From assembly GCA_946415315.1 (NCBI GenBank), contig CAMKRZ010000028.1:1-34149 (forward strand): a stretch of 34,149 bases of DNA. Direction: 5' to 3'. Positions 6,768 to 13,683 of the stretch are shown one piece after another (positions within the stretch are counted from its first letter, which is position 1; every line of letters begins with the position of its first letter). The stretch comes from an uncultured Lachnoclostridium sp. GTDB lineage: Bacteria; Bacillota; Clostridia; Lachnospirales; Lachnospiraceae. A program made the translations under genes and the position numbers. A model generated the notes under the pieces. That model worked only from the letters and a program-made list of their open reading frames with translations. It did not search any database and was not told the origin of the DNA.

Positions 6768-7847
6768 CTACACCCCTTTCTTCGGCTCCGCCAAGTGGCT
6801 ATTGCAGTTCGCGCAGATGGTTACGCCGGGCAGGTTTTCATAGCCGCATTCGGGGCAAATGTTCTTTATGTAGCCGTGGCATTTGGCGCAGATGGTTGCG
6901 CCCGGGGCATTCTCGTAGCCGCATTCGCAGTACTGAATTTCCGGCAGATACTGGCCGTCTCTGCGGCGCAGCAGCGCTCCGCATTGGAGGCAGCGGACGG
7001 TTCCCGGCGGGTTGTCGAACCAGCAGGATCGGCATTTCGTCTCGCTGAACGGGACGCTGTTGCCGGCGTTGATCTGCTCCGTCAGCTCGGCCCGCCTCCG
7101 TTCTGCTTCATTTTCCTGCTCTGCGGTCTTTCGGTCGTTCTCGGCGACCCGCCGAAATCCGGCTGCCGCATTTTTAACCGTTGTCTCTATTCTGTCGGCT
7201 TCAATTCCGGAAGTGAGTTCGCCGCCGAAAAGAACCTTCTTGCCCCGGGGACATCCGCAATACGGACATGTTTCGGCTGTGTTCGGGATCGGCTGCCTGC
7301 AGGTGTTGCAGTAGATGGTGCGCGCCGTCGGGTCCACCGCGGCACCGCGTTTTTTCCCGAGATGCTTCAGTTTCTCGCCAAATGCGTCAATCTGCGCGTC
7401 CGTCTCGGCGCTCTGTTTGGCCTTCGGCTCGATGAAGACGGCGGTCTGCTCGAAGCCCGTGATCTCGAGGCATTTGGCGAGCTTGCGGAACGCCCTCTTC
7501 GCGCCGGTGCCGCCCTCGCAGGCGAACGCGGAGATCTTCCTGTCCATGAGTTCTTCTTTGTTTTCTTCGACAAATGTGCGAAGCGGCGGCGTGAACGTGG
7601 ATGCCCACACCGGCGTGCCGAAGACGACCCGCTCATACCGCGTCCAATCCACGGAGTACTCCTCCAGCTCGGGTTTCTCGGCCATCACGGCGCTCTTCCC
7701 GCCCCAGAAGAATTTGGCAAATCCTTTGTCGTGATATGCTTTCTTCGGCACAAGGCGCAGAAGATCCGCCCCGGTCCTGTCGGCGAGTTTCTCAGCCGCA
7801 TACTGCGTGTTGCCCTCCAGCGAGTAGTAAACAATAAGGATTTTCAT
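6768..7847 (-). CDS. Flavodoxin-domain protein with four zinc ribbons
   Basis: Residues 1-160 are a flavodoxin-like domain: the FMN-phosphate loop is SLEGNT (9-14), and FGTPVWAST (76-84) and CEGGTG match later flavin loops. The rest carries four zinc ribbons with cysteines at 180/183/194/197, 272/275/286/289, 307/309/320/323 and 331/334/345/348. A charged, coiled-coil-like stretch (about 215-260) separates the first ribbon from the others. Flavodoxin domains normally shuttle electrons; the ribbons suggest docking to protein or nucleic acid, which is inference. The ATG at 7847 is chosen over 7856 because AAAGGA is better spaced and the flavodoxin strand starts there. Only 22 bp separate it from the upstream stop at 7870, so it is probably co-transcribed with the ATPase-lipoprotein frame. 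Confidence 0.88.
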   Translation of the reverse strand: MKILIVYYSLEGNTQYAAEKLADRTGADLLRLVPKKAYHDKGFAKFFWGGKSAVMAEKPELEEYSVDWTRYERVVFGTPVWASTFTPPLRTFVEENKEELMDRKISAFACEGGTGAKRAFRKLAKCLEITGFEQTAVFIEPKAKQSAETDAQIDAFGEKLKHLGKKRGAAVDPTARTIYCNTCRQPIPNTAETCPYCGCPRGKKVLFGGELTSGIEADRIETTVKNAAAGFRRVAENDRKTAEQENEAERRRAELTEQINAGNSVPFSETKCRSCWFDNPPGTVRCLQCGALLRRRDGQYLPEIQYCECGYENAPGATICAKCHGYIKNICPECGYENLPGVTICANCNSHLAEPKKGV

Positions 7848-7869
7848 CGTCCGCATTCCTTTCTACCGC

Positions 7870-8613
7870 TCAGTATTTTCTGTAGTACCAGTCGTCACCC
7901 TCGCCGTATCCTGCCCGGCCGTAATAGTAGTGAACACTTCCGATACAATTTTCCTCGGTTTCGCTGCCGGGCTTGGCATTGTACCCTAAGATTGTCCACG
8001 AGCAGGCCGGGAATGCCTCCTGAAGCTTCTTCAACTGCTCCTGCGTCGGGTAGATCATCTCTTCGGCGTATACATGGATAATCATTTTAAACCCGTCGTA
8101 GGGGCTTCTTTCGAGCATCTCCTTCAGGAAGTCCGCAAATCCGTCCAGCGAGACATTGATCGGAATAAACATCGGGGCATTGACAAAATAATCTCCGTAC
8201 AATCCAAACGAGACCGTGTAGGGCAGTTCCCCGAGTGCCCCGTTTTCATCAATCCTTTTTTCCGCTTCCTTCACAACATACCTCGTAAACTCGGAAGCAT
8301 ACCGGTCGGAGCGGATGTCCCGATCCTCGTAACCGTCCTTGTAATCGCCGCACATAAAGACGGAAAATTCTGTTTCCCCTCTCTTCACCTTCCATACGAC
8401 TCCTTGTGAAGGATTGACGTTCGGGTTCGTGTCTACACTCACAACCTTCGCGGTGTAGGTCCCTTCCTCCATCCCGTAGCACGCGGAAAGCCGCGATTTC
8501 AGCACATTTTCTGACTGCTCAATGTACGAGTCCTCCACTTCGTTTTCGGGCATGCAGGCCGCACACAGAACTGCCGTCAGGCAGAAAATGGCGATAAGTG
8601 CAAATCGTTTCAT
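7870..8613 (-). CDS. Lipoprotein, probable independent translation start
   Basis: Starting at the internal ATG 8613, the 247-residue product has a complete lipoprotein signal peptide (MKRFALIAIFCLTAVLCAAC) with lipobox LCAAC and Cys20 as the lipid anchor. GAGGT lies 9-10 bp before this ATG. The mature part has no domain I recognise. It contains a repeated pattern of short beta-like segments and ends in a Tyr/Gly-rich tail. It would be anchored on the outer face of the membrane. The reading is that this was a separate gene before the upstream ATPase ran into it. Both products could be made from one mRNA. Confidence 0.6.
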   Translation of the reverse strand: MKRFALIAIFCLTAVLCAACMPENEVEDSYIEQSENVLKSRLSACYGMEEGTYTAKVVSVDTNPNVNPSQGVVWKVKRGETEFSVFMCGDYKDGYEDRDIRSDRYASEFTRYVVKEAEKRIDENGALGELPYTVSFGLYGDYFVNAPMFIPINVSLDGFADFLKEMLERSPYDGFKMIIHVYAEEMIYPTQEQLKKLQEAFPACSWTILGYNAKPGSETEENCIGSVHYYYGRAGYGEGDDWYYRKY

Positions 8614-10014
8614 GGTGATAATACCTCGTAAAACTTTCTTGCCGGGCAGGGCGATTTTCTCATCCGAGAGCCCTTTTAACAATTGTTTTTTCTTTAAATA
8701 TTCTTTCATTTTAAAAGCGCAAAAATATGGGAACGTGTATATATCATTTTCATGTCCGACATTGAAATTCCCGAGTTTTATGCCATAAGAAATATCGCTG
8801 TATTTTCGGTCTTTGATTAACGTCGACAAAGACTTGGATTGTTCCCGGCCGGATTTGACTTCGACAGGGATCAGTGCATCCTGCGTTCTTACAAAGAAAT
8901 CTTCTTCCAGCGTTGAATTTTCCTTCTTGAAATAATAGAGCCCCAACCCTTGTTTTATGAAAGCCTCCGCCACAAAATTCTCATACAACGCACCTTTATA
9001 TACGCCAAGGTTCTTATTAACCCTAAGATCTTCTTGCGCTTCCTCGTCCAATGCAGATACTAAAAGGCCTGTATCAGGGTAATATAACTTATACTTGCTT
9101 TCGTCTATATTTCCCTTTAGCGGAAGTTCCGGAAAATTCAGACAGTGACATGCTGTAATCACTCCTGCATCTATCAGCCATTCTATACAGCCGGTATATT
9201 CCCGTGATCTTGCGCTTTTATTGATTTTATTAAATTGAAATTTTTTATTTTCTTTTGCAAGTTGAGAAGGTATGCTTCTGTATACGCTTATGATCCTGGT
9301 TTGATCCAGACCTTCAGCATATTTCCTTACATCCTCTTCATAGTCAAGCCGGATCTGCTCTTGAACGTCAAGCGTTCCCGAAAAAGTTCCTGTTTCGATA
9401 TATAGTTTTACAACATCCGGCATCCCACCCAAAACACAATAGTCTAAGAATAAACTCTTAAAAACTGCCATCTCATTGGCATTAAACGGCTTCTCTTCTA
9501 TCATGTGTATCAGGATGGAATCGATTTGTTCCTGATTATATCCTTTTGCCCAAAGGAATTCCTCAAAATCCATCGAGTACATCTCGTAGTCGCTCTTAGC
9601 GCCGACACTGTTACTGTGAATCTTTTTGTAATTGATTCCCAGCATAGAACCGCTGCAGATAACATCAAAGTTACCATCTATCTTAAAGGATTTCAGCGTG
9701 GTGACGACATCAGGATTTTCCTGTATCTCATCGAATATGATCAACGTATTATGGGGGATAAACTTCAATGAAGGATCTGCCAAAGATATATTTCTGATTA
9801 CGCTTTCTACGTCATATCCATCCGCAAGTATCTGCATGAACTTCCTATTTAAAACAAAGTTAATATATACGATATTCTCATAATTATCCTTGGCAAAATG
9901 CAAGATTGATTCTGTTTTACCGATCTGCCTGGCGCCTTTTACGATCAAAGGCTTGTGTGCAGGATCAGCTTTCCAATTATTCAAGTAGTCATCTATCTTT
10001 CGTCTGTAATACAT
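7870..10014 (-). CDS. AAA/DUF4143 ATPase read in frame into a lipoprotein
   Basis: One open frame of 714 residues joins two proteins. Residues 1 to about 445 are an AAA/DUF4143 ATPase: Walker A GARQIGKT (27-34), Walker B TLIIFDEIQ (D95/E96), sensor-like CSGSMLG, and a C-terminal ALIPVEVKSGR that matches the nuclease-like end of the family. Such proteins usually stop there. Here the frame continues about 20 residues into MKRFALIAIFC at residue 468, a lipoprotein signal peptide with its own ribosome site. An internal signal peptide after a cytoplasmic ATPase makes little sense, so I infer loss of the ATPase stop. The ATG at 10014 follows GGAGAAAG; an in-frame codon at 10032 overlaps the promoter. 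ATPase codons are AT-rich compared with the lipoprotein part. Confidence 0.8.
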   Translation of the reverse strand: MYYRRKIDDYLNNWKADPAHKPLIVKGARQIGKTESILHFAKDNYENIVYINFVLNRKFMQILADGYDVESVIRNISLADPSLKFIPHNTLIIFDEIQENPDVVTTLKSFKIDGNFDVICSGSMLGINYKKIHSNSVGAKSDYEMYSMDFEEFLWAKGYNQEQIDSILIHMIEEKPFNANEMAVFKSLFLDYCVLGGMPDVVKLYIETGTFSGTLDVQEQIRLDYEEDVRKYAEGLDQTRIISVYRSIPSQLAKENKKFQFNKINKSARSREYTGCIEWLIDAGVITACHCLNFPELPLKGNIDESKYKLYYPDTGLLVSALDEEAQEDLRVNKNLGVYKGALYENFVAEAFIKQGLGLYYFKKENSTLEEDFFVRTQDALIPVEVKSGREQSKSLSTLIKDRKYSDISYGIKLGNFNVGHENDIYTFPYFCAFKMKEYLKKKQLLKGLSDEKIALPGKKVLRGIITMKRFALIAIFCLTAVLCAACMPENEVEDSYIEQSENVLKSRLSACYGMEEGTYTAKVVSVDTNPNVNPSQGVVWKVKRGETEFSVFMCGDYKDGYEDRDIRSDRYASEFTRYVVKEAEKRIDENGALGELPYTVSFGLYGDYFVNAPMFIPINVSLDGFADFLKEMLERSPYDGFKMIIHVYAEEMIYPTQEQLKKLQEAFPACSWTILGYNAKPGSETEENCIGSVHYYYGRAGYGEGDDWYYRKY

Positions 10015-10031
10015 ATCACTTTCTCCATTCA

Positions 10032-10059
10032 ATTATGACCGGCACTGATCAACGGACAA
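10032..10059 (-). promoter_or_regulatory. Promoter of the second ATPase gene
   Basis: TTGTCC (10059-10054) and CATAAT (10037-10032) are 16 bp apart on the minus strand. The 32-bp-period repeat array begins 20 bp upstream of the -35, a layout parallel to the first ATPase gene. Confidence 0.5.
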
Positions 10060-10079
10060 TACGATCACCAAGACAATCA

Positions 10080-10158
10080 TATCACGAAATAATGGCCACT
10101 TCAAGCATCTTTATCACGTTTTATGAGGCAGTATTGTCATTTCTATCACATTTCATGA
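10080..10158. repeat. Three direct repeats at exact 32-bp period
   Basis: The 15-bp unit TATCACGTTTTATGA and two variants start at 10080, 10112 and 10144, exactly 32 bp apart. Copies 2 and 3 differ at two positions; copy 1 is less similar at its 3' end. I see no fourth copy one period away on either side. The array sits just upstream of the ATPase promoter. Its distal copy overlaps the stop codon of a truncated lipoprotein frame. Confidence 0.8.
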
Positions 10159-10248
10159 ATTATCCGAAGGTTTGTCGCTTCTGTTTCCGCCCCCTGCGAG
10201 AACAAGAACTGTGCAGAGCATCAATGTGAATGTAATTATATGTCTCAT
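10153..10248 (-). pseudogene. Truncated lipoprotein, signal peptide only
   Basis: A 31-codon frame starts MRHIITFTLMLCTVLVLAGG and ends GNRSDKPSDNS. It reads like a lipoprotein signal peptide and the first mature residues. The expected lipobox cysteine is glycine (LAGGG where LAGCG is usual), so it could not be lipidated. A GGACGGGAAG ribosome-like site precedes the ATG at 10248. The stop TGA lies inside the distal 32-bp-period repeat. It looks like the front of a lipoprotein gene whose body was replaced by the repeat/ATPase module. Confidence 0.6.
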
Positions 10249-10300
10249 GTTCTTCCCGTCCTGTTTCTGCCAAAAAACGAGAAAACACTGATATCTATTA

Positions 10301-10576
10301 TTATGATTTAGCAAAAGCTATCTTTTTCAATTCATCAATAGATTTATGATTGGTCGGAAACCAAAACACAGACTTCTTAACTGTTTCCAACGAATACTCT
10401 CCCGTCTGTTCAGACAATTCCAGGCCCTTCCACTCTACATACGTGTATAAAACTGCCGAATGCACCCTGGATCCACCGTCTTGCAAGACTTCCGTCTTGT
10501 ACGGTACAAACAATACTCCTACCAGAAGCAACGCTACCAATACAACTGACACGATGGTTACTCTCTTCTTATTCAT
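10301..10576 (-). CDS. Small single-pass membrane protein
   Basis: This 91-residue protein begins MNKKRVTIVSVVLVALLLVG, one hydrophobic helix with a basic N-terminus, followed by about 65 residues that should face outward. No lipobox or domain is recognisable. The ATG at 10576 has GGAGG 8 bp upstream; the in-frame ATG at 10594 precedes that site and is rejected. It may be transcribed from a weak promoter at 10608-10636. It ends 52 bp before the truncated lipoprotein frame, with no clear terminator between them. Confidence 0.7.
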   Translation of the reverse strand: MNKKRVTIVSVVLVALLLVGVLFVPYKTEVLQDGGSRVHSAVLYTYVEWKGLELSEQTGEYSLETVKKSVFWFPTNHKSIDELKKIAFAKS

Positions 10577-10607
10577 TTCCGACACCTCCAACACAATTCA
10601 ATACTTC

Positions 10608-10636
10608 ATTATAAGCGGTCTTCATTTCAGAAGAAA
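10608..10636 (-). promoter_or_regulatory. Possible promoter of the small membrane protein
   Basis: A perfect TATAAT (10613-10608) has only a weak TTTCTT (10636-10631) 17 bp upstream. The start point would be near 10601, giving a 25-base leader. Confidence 0.4.
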
Positions 10637-10712
10637 ATGTTCTGTCCTAACGTAAGTATAGCATTCTCTCCGCTTCGAATAAATATTCTTCATGAATTTT
10701 ATGTGCCTATCC

Positions 10713-10750
10713 GCAAAATAACGGGAAGAACCCTTACGAATTCTTCCCGT
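10713..10750 (-). terminator. Intrinsic terminator of the DK-rich lipoprotein gene
   Basis: A 10-bp stem (10721-10730 with 10741-10750) is followed by TATTTT on the minus strand. It lies 45 bp after the stop at 10795. Confidence 0.8.
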
Positions 10751-10794
10751 CGCATGTCTTTTTTATGCGGTTGTCAGATCATTTTCCGCCCGGA

Positions 10795-11328
10795 TCATTC
10801 CGGCTGGTACTGAATGAATACGATGAGTCTGCCGGCATCGGTCTCGGTGATGGTGATGCGCATCGGCTCGCCCTCGAGTTTGTAATCCGAAGCCCAGACG
10901 TTGTCACCGACGGTATCGACCTCAGCCTCTACAAAGCCCGCATTCTCAAGGGTCTTGACAAGATCCTCAAAATGCGAGGTCTCCGGATGACAGTCGAACA
11001 TGACACCGTCCTTGGCGTTCAAGGGGTAAATGTAGGACTTCGTGTTGATCGTTACTTTACCCGCGTCATCGACCTTCAGCTCAGGAAGTCCCATGCCGGC
11101 CCAGGTAGCTGCATCCGGCCAGGTTCCGTTCTCGGTATAGCCGGGGAAGGTGTACTTCTTCTCTGTATCCTTCTTGTCGTCCTTCTTGTCATCGGCCTTC
11201 TTCGTAGGTGTTACCTCTGTCTTCTTGTCGTCCTTCTTGTCGCTGTCTTTCTTGTCATCTTCTTTTCCGCATGCTATGATGGCAAGTACCATCAGCAGCA
11301 CAAGGAGCATTGCTGTCATTTTCTTCAT
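10795..11328 (-). CDS. Lipoprotein with Asp/Lys-rich linker
   Basis: The 177-residue protein starts MKKMTAMLLVLLMVLAIIAC; the lipobox IIAC makes Cys20 the lipid anchor. Residues 21 to about 60 are a low-complexity linker of DDKKD-type repeats, which would hold the remaining globular domain (about 115 residues) off the membrane. I recognise no family for that domain. The ATG at 11328 follows GAGGAAGG. A strong promoter lies at 11409-11437 and a terminator at 10713-10750, so it is monocistronic. The repeated codons give a purine-biased tract in which repeat number could change by slippage. Confidence 0.82.
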   Translation of the reverse strand: MKKMTAMLLVLLMVLAIIACGKEDDKKDSDKKDDKKTEVTPTKKADDKKDDKKDTEKKYTFPGYTENGTWPDAATWAGMGLPELKVDDAGKVTINTKSYIYPLNAKDGVMFDCHPETSHFEDLVKTLENAGFVEAEVDTVGDNVWASDYKLEGEPMRITITETDAGRLIVFIQYQPE

Positions 11329-11408
11329 TTGGTTCTTTCCTTCCTCTGTGAATGAATTGGTAACTGCTGTACGGACCTCAGCGGGTTTCCGCACAACCGC
11401 TACTGTTA

Positions 11409-11437
11409 AGTATAACAGTTGCATTATGATGCGTCAA
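11409..11437 (-). promoter_or_regulatory. Strong promoter of the DK-rich lipoprotein gene
   Basis: TTGACG (11437-11432) and TATACT (11414-11409) are 17 bp apart, each one mismatch from consensus. The leader would be about 73 bases. Confidence 0.8.
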
Positions 11438-11538
11438 GGATGCGAAGCAGTGCAGTTGTATCGTTTCCGTGATTTGCGAGTCATCGGTGTCCTTCGATTA
11501 AACTGTCTCGTGATGTCCCACTGGTCAATTCCAGCGCA

Positions 11539-12243
11539 TCAATAATTCTTTGGTTTCCTCGCTTTGCAAACCTCACATCTGGTAGAATACGATTCATTTT
11601 TCTCACCACATTTAGGACAATACCATGGAGTTATTTCCTCCTCTTCCTGTGCGAGCGGATTCCCGCAGCCGAGACAGTAATTCGCATCGCCCGGATTTCT
11701 TCTTCCGCATTCTTCACAAATTATGTCCCCTTTACTATTTCCCGAAAGGCTTCGAAATACCGGCGGTGTATACCCCAAATGATTGGAAAGCACAATTGCA
11801 ATTATGGTCAAAACAAGCCATATATAGGACCAAGTTGACAAAAGTAGTAAGAGTCCTATTCCAGCCTTGGAACCTAATAACGAAACGCATATTTTAAAAC
11901 ATATAATCAGTAACCCCAAAACTCCTATCAGTTCAAAAATGCTGAACAAAAGGCTCCACCCACGGGAATTTCTTCGTGCCTCACCCAAAAGGCCCAGTAG
12001 TTTCAAAAGATGGAAAACAGGGCATAGTATTAACAAAAGAAAACAGACCGTTGCTCCCAGTCCCCAAGCGACTACATCCCCCTTAAAACTAAAATAACCT
12101 GTCCTGAGCTGTTGGCGTATCGACAAAGCTGTAACATCGACACTTTTTATTGAAAACAACGGCAAGAAAACTCCAATAAAGAAAACTATGTTCAACAGAA
12201 TCAATATCCAACGTCGAATGTTAGCGCCCTCATATGTATTCAT
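11539..12243 (-). CDS. Membrane protein with two C-terminal zinc ribbons
   Basis: The 234-residue protein has about four transmembrane helices (near residues 12-32, 58-82, 98-122 and 128-152). Two zinc ribbons follow, with cysteines at 176/179/190/193 and 209/212/223/226 and an acidic spacer between them. Ribbons at the cytoplasmic end of a membrane protein are common in uncharacterised Firmicutes proteins; the function is unknown. The ATG at 12243 is 9 bp after GGAGG; a GTG two codons upstream is too near. It has its own promoter at 12295-12323. No clear terminator follows the stop. Confidence 0.78.
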   Translation of the reverse strand: MNTYEGANIRRWILILLNIVFFIGVFLPLFSIKSVDVTALSIRQQLRTGYFSFKGDVVAWGLGATVCFLLLILCPVFHLLKLLGLLGEARRNSRGWSLLFSIFELIGVLGLLIICFKICVSLLGSKAGIGLLLLLSTWSYIWLVLTIIAIVLSNHLGYTPPVFRSLSGNSKGDIICEECGRRNPGDANYCLGCGNPLAQEEEEITPWYCPKCGEKNESYSTRCEVCKARKPKNY

Positions 12244-12294
12244 GGTCACATGCCTCCTCTATTTTTGTTTTCAAACCCTCTTTAGATTTCATTT

Positions 12295-12323
12295 ATTATA
12301 CCACGCTGAAAAACTGAAAACAA
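12295..12323 (-). promoter_or_regulatory. Promoter of the zinc-ribbon membrane protein
   Basis: TTGTTT (12323-12318) and a perfect TATAAT (12300-12295) are 17 bp apart on the minus strand. The start point would be near 12288. Confidence 0.75.
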
Positions 12324-12376
12324 CATAATCGACTAATGACAAACTGCGCTTATATATACTACAGACAAACCAAAAG

Positions 12377-12414
12377 CAGGTACCATCCGACAAGAATCTG
12401 CTTGATGGTACCTG
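12377..12414 (-). terminator. Terminator after the small coiled-coil membrane protein
   Basis: A perfect 11-bp stem (12377-12387 with 12404-12414) surrounds a 16-base loop. CTTTTGG follows on the minus strand and TTTCTTTTTG on the plus strand, so it could act in both directions. All nearby genes are on the minus strand. Confidence 0.75.
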
Positions 12415-12444
12415 TTTCTTTTTGTTATCTACATGCCTGTCTAT

Positions 12445-12747
12445 TTATTGTTGCGTCTGTTCTTTGTCGCGAATGGCTTCTTTCTTAGCTATGCTCGCTT
12501 TATGTTTGGCATTTTCGACCTTGAGGTCATCAAGCTCCCTCTTTTTTGACGCTCCGTCCGTAAAATGAAGCACTCCGAAAAAAGCTGCCAACGCAAGAAA
12601 GATCACGGAAAGAATCATCAGTCCCCGACCGGAAAAACTGATTCCCAAAAGTACGATAAGTGTCTGCGATCCAATTTGCAAATCACTGGCATGGGAGAGA
12701 AGGATTATCTGACATGCTAAGCTTAAAAGTATAAACAGTAATTCCAT
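12445..12747 (-). CDS. Small membrane protein with charged helical tail
   Basis: The 100-residue protein starts MELLFILLSLACQIILLSHA and has two hydrophobic helices (about 1-18 and 43-62), then a Lys/Glu-rich tail predicted to be helical and possibly coiled coil. No family is recognised. The ATG at 12747 has a weak AAGG five bases upstream, but longer in-frame starts lie at or before the predicted transcription start. It has its own promoter (12788-12816) and terminator (12377-12414). Confidence 0.65.
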   Translation of the reverse strand: MELLFILLSLACQIILLSHASDLQIGSQTLIVLLGISFSGRGLMILSVIFLALAAFFGVLHFTDGASKKRELDDLKVENAKHKASIAKKEAIRDKEQTQQ

Positions 12748-12787
12748 AATACCTTCGAGCGATTCCTCAGTCCAACTGCTTTTGATT

Positions 12788-12816
12788 ATTGTACCACAAC
12801 TAATTTGGTATAGCAA
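12788..12816 (-). promoter_or_regulatory. Promoter of the small coiled-coil membrane protein
   Basis: TTGCTA (12816-12811) and TACAAT (12793-12788) are 17 bp apart on the minus strand. The insertion sequence copy 2 ends 41 bp upstream. Confidence 0.65.
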
Positions 12817-13003
12817 TCAAGGATTACCCCCGATTTCCCTGTCATTTTTCCTTCATAATCATAACCACCCGTCTAACGGGTGGTTTGCTCGCCCCTATAA
12901 GGGGTCGTTACCGGCCAGCGCCTAAAGGCGCTGGCTTTCACGTTGTTCAAGCCTTATTGCCTTTGACTCGTCGCCGCCCTTGAAAGGGCGTTCGTAATAC
13001 CGG

Positions 13004-13459
13004 CTACCCCTGGAAGGGGTCTTCGTACTCTTTCACACTCAGTTTATCCATGGCTATATCATGGTTTTCTTGCTCCTGAATGTATTTCTTTATCGTTGCC
13101 TCATTGAGTCCCACGGTACTGACATAGTACCCCTCGGCCCAAAAGTGACGATTCCCAAACTTGTACTTCAGATTTGCGTGTTTATCAAACAGCATCAGTG
13201 CGCTCTTCCCCTTGAGATATCCCATAAACTGAGATACACTCAGTTTCGGTGGAATACTCACCAGCATGTGTACGTGATCCGGCATCAGATGCCCTTCTAT
13301 GATCTCCACTCCTTTATACGCGCACAACTGCTTTATTATATCTCGCACGCTTTCTTTGTATTGATTATAAATGATTTTTCTCCTATACTTAGGAGTGAAC
13401 ACTATGTGGTACTTACATAACCACGTAGTGTGTGCTAAACTGTTTGCCTTATTGGCCAT
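13004..13459 (-). CDS. tnpA: IS200-type Y1 transposase, copy 2
   Basis: The encoded 151-residue protein is identical to the one at 1930-2385, with the same HUH pair (H62, H64) and catalytic Y126. The start at 13459 follows AAGGTGA, which is buried in the stem-loop at 13461-13526. Transcription entering from the acyltransferase gene would have to pass the terminator at 13616-13651, which should limit stray expression. No tnpB or guide-RNA partner is present. Confidence 0.95.
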   Translation of the reverse strand: MANKANSLAHTTWLCKYHIVFTPKYRRKIIYNQYKESVRDIIKQLCAYKGVEIIEGHLMPDHVHMLVSIPPKLSVSQFMGYLKGKSALMLFDKHANLKYKFGNRHFWAEGYYVSTVGLNEATIKKYIQEQENHDIAMDKLSVKEYEDPFQG

Positions 13460-13460
13460 T

Positions 13461-13526
13461 AAAATCACCTTTCCTTTCGCTATAATTTCGGCTTGAACAA
13501 CCTCATTATAGCGGAAAGGTGATTTT
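13461..13526 (-). promoter_or_regulatory. Stem-loop sequestering the tnpA ribosome site, copy 2
   Basis: This is the same long stem as at 2387-2452: arms 13461-13486 and 13505-13526, with the tnpA ribosome site in the 3' arm on the minus strand. It probably represses translation of the transposase. Confidence 0.8.
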
Positions 13527-13615
13527 TTTGTATAACGTTCAACGCGCACCCGCATAGCGGGTGGTTTTATGTTTCGCACGCTTCGCGTGCTCAACTGGGT
13601 CACGACCCACTAACC

Positions 13616-13651
13616 AAAAAAGTGCCGAAGCAGCAATCCGCTTCGGCACTT
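13616..13651 (-). terminator. Intrinsic terminator of the acyltransferase gene
   Basis: A perfect 12-bp stem (13620-13631 with 13640-13651) is followed by a six-T run on the minus strand (13621-13616), 33 bp after the stop at 13684. The insertion sequence starts one base beyond the run. Confidence 0.9.
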
Positions 13652-13683
13652 TATTAAAGTAAACGCGACCATTGTACACGCCA

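Larger units (their letters stand above)
12857..13614 (-). mobile_element. IS200-type insertion sequence, copy 2 (tnpA only)
   Basis: This 758-bp block is identical, by line-by-line reading, to 1783-2540 and in the same orientation, offset by 11,074 bp. One extra C (13615) separates it from the six-A run that is the T-tract of the acyltransferase terminator. So both copies sit directly 3' of an intrinsic terminator, with the tnpA 5' end nearest the T-run. The two direct copies could recombine and delete the 11 kb between them. Confidence 0.93.

Noticed and set aside
6795-8081. 428-codon open frame on the plus strand
   Set aside because: It mirrors the flavodoxin/zinc-ribbon gene; the minus-strand frame has the flavin loop and sixteen paired cysteines.
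10080-10158. CRISPR-like array at 32-bp period
   Set aside because: Three 15-bp units with 17-bp gaps are far too short for a CRISPR array and no cas gene is near.
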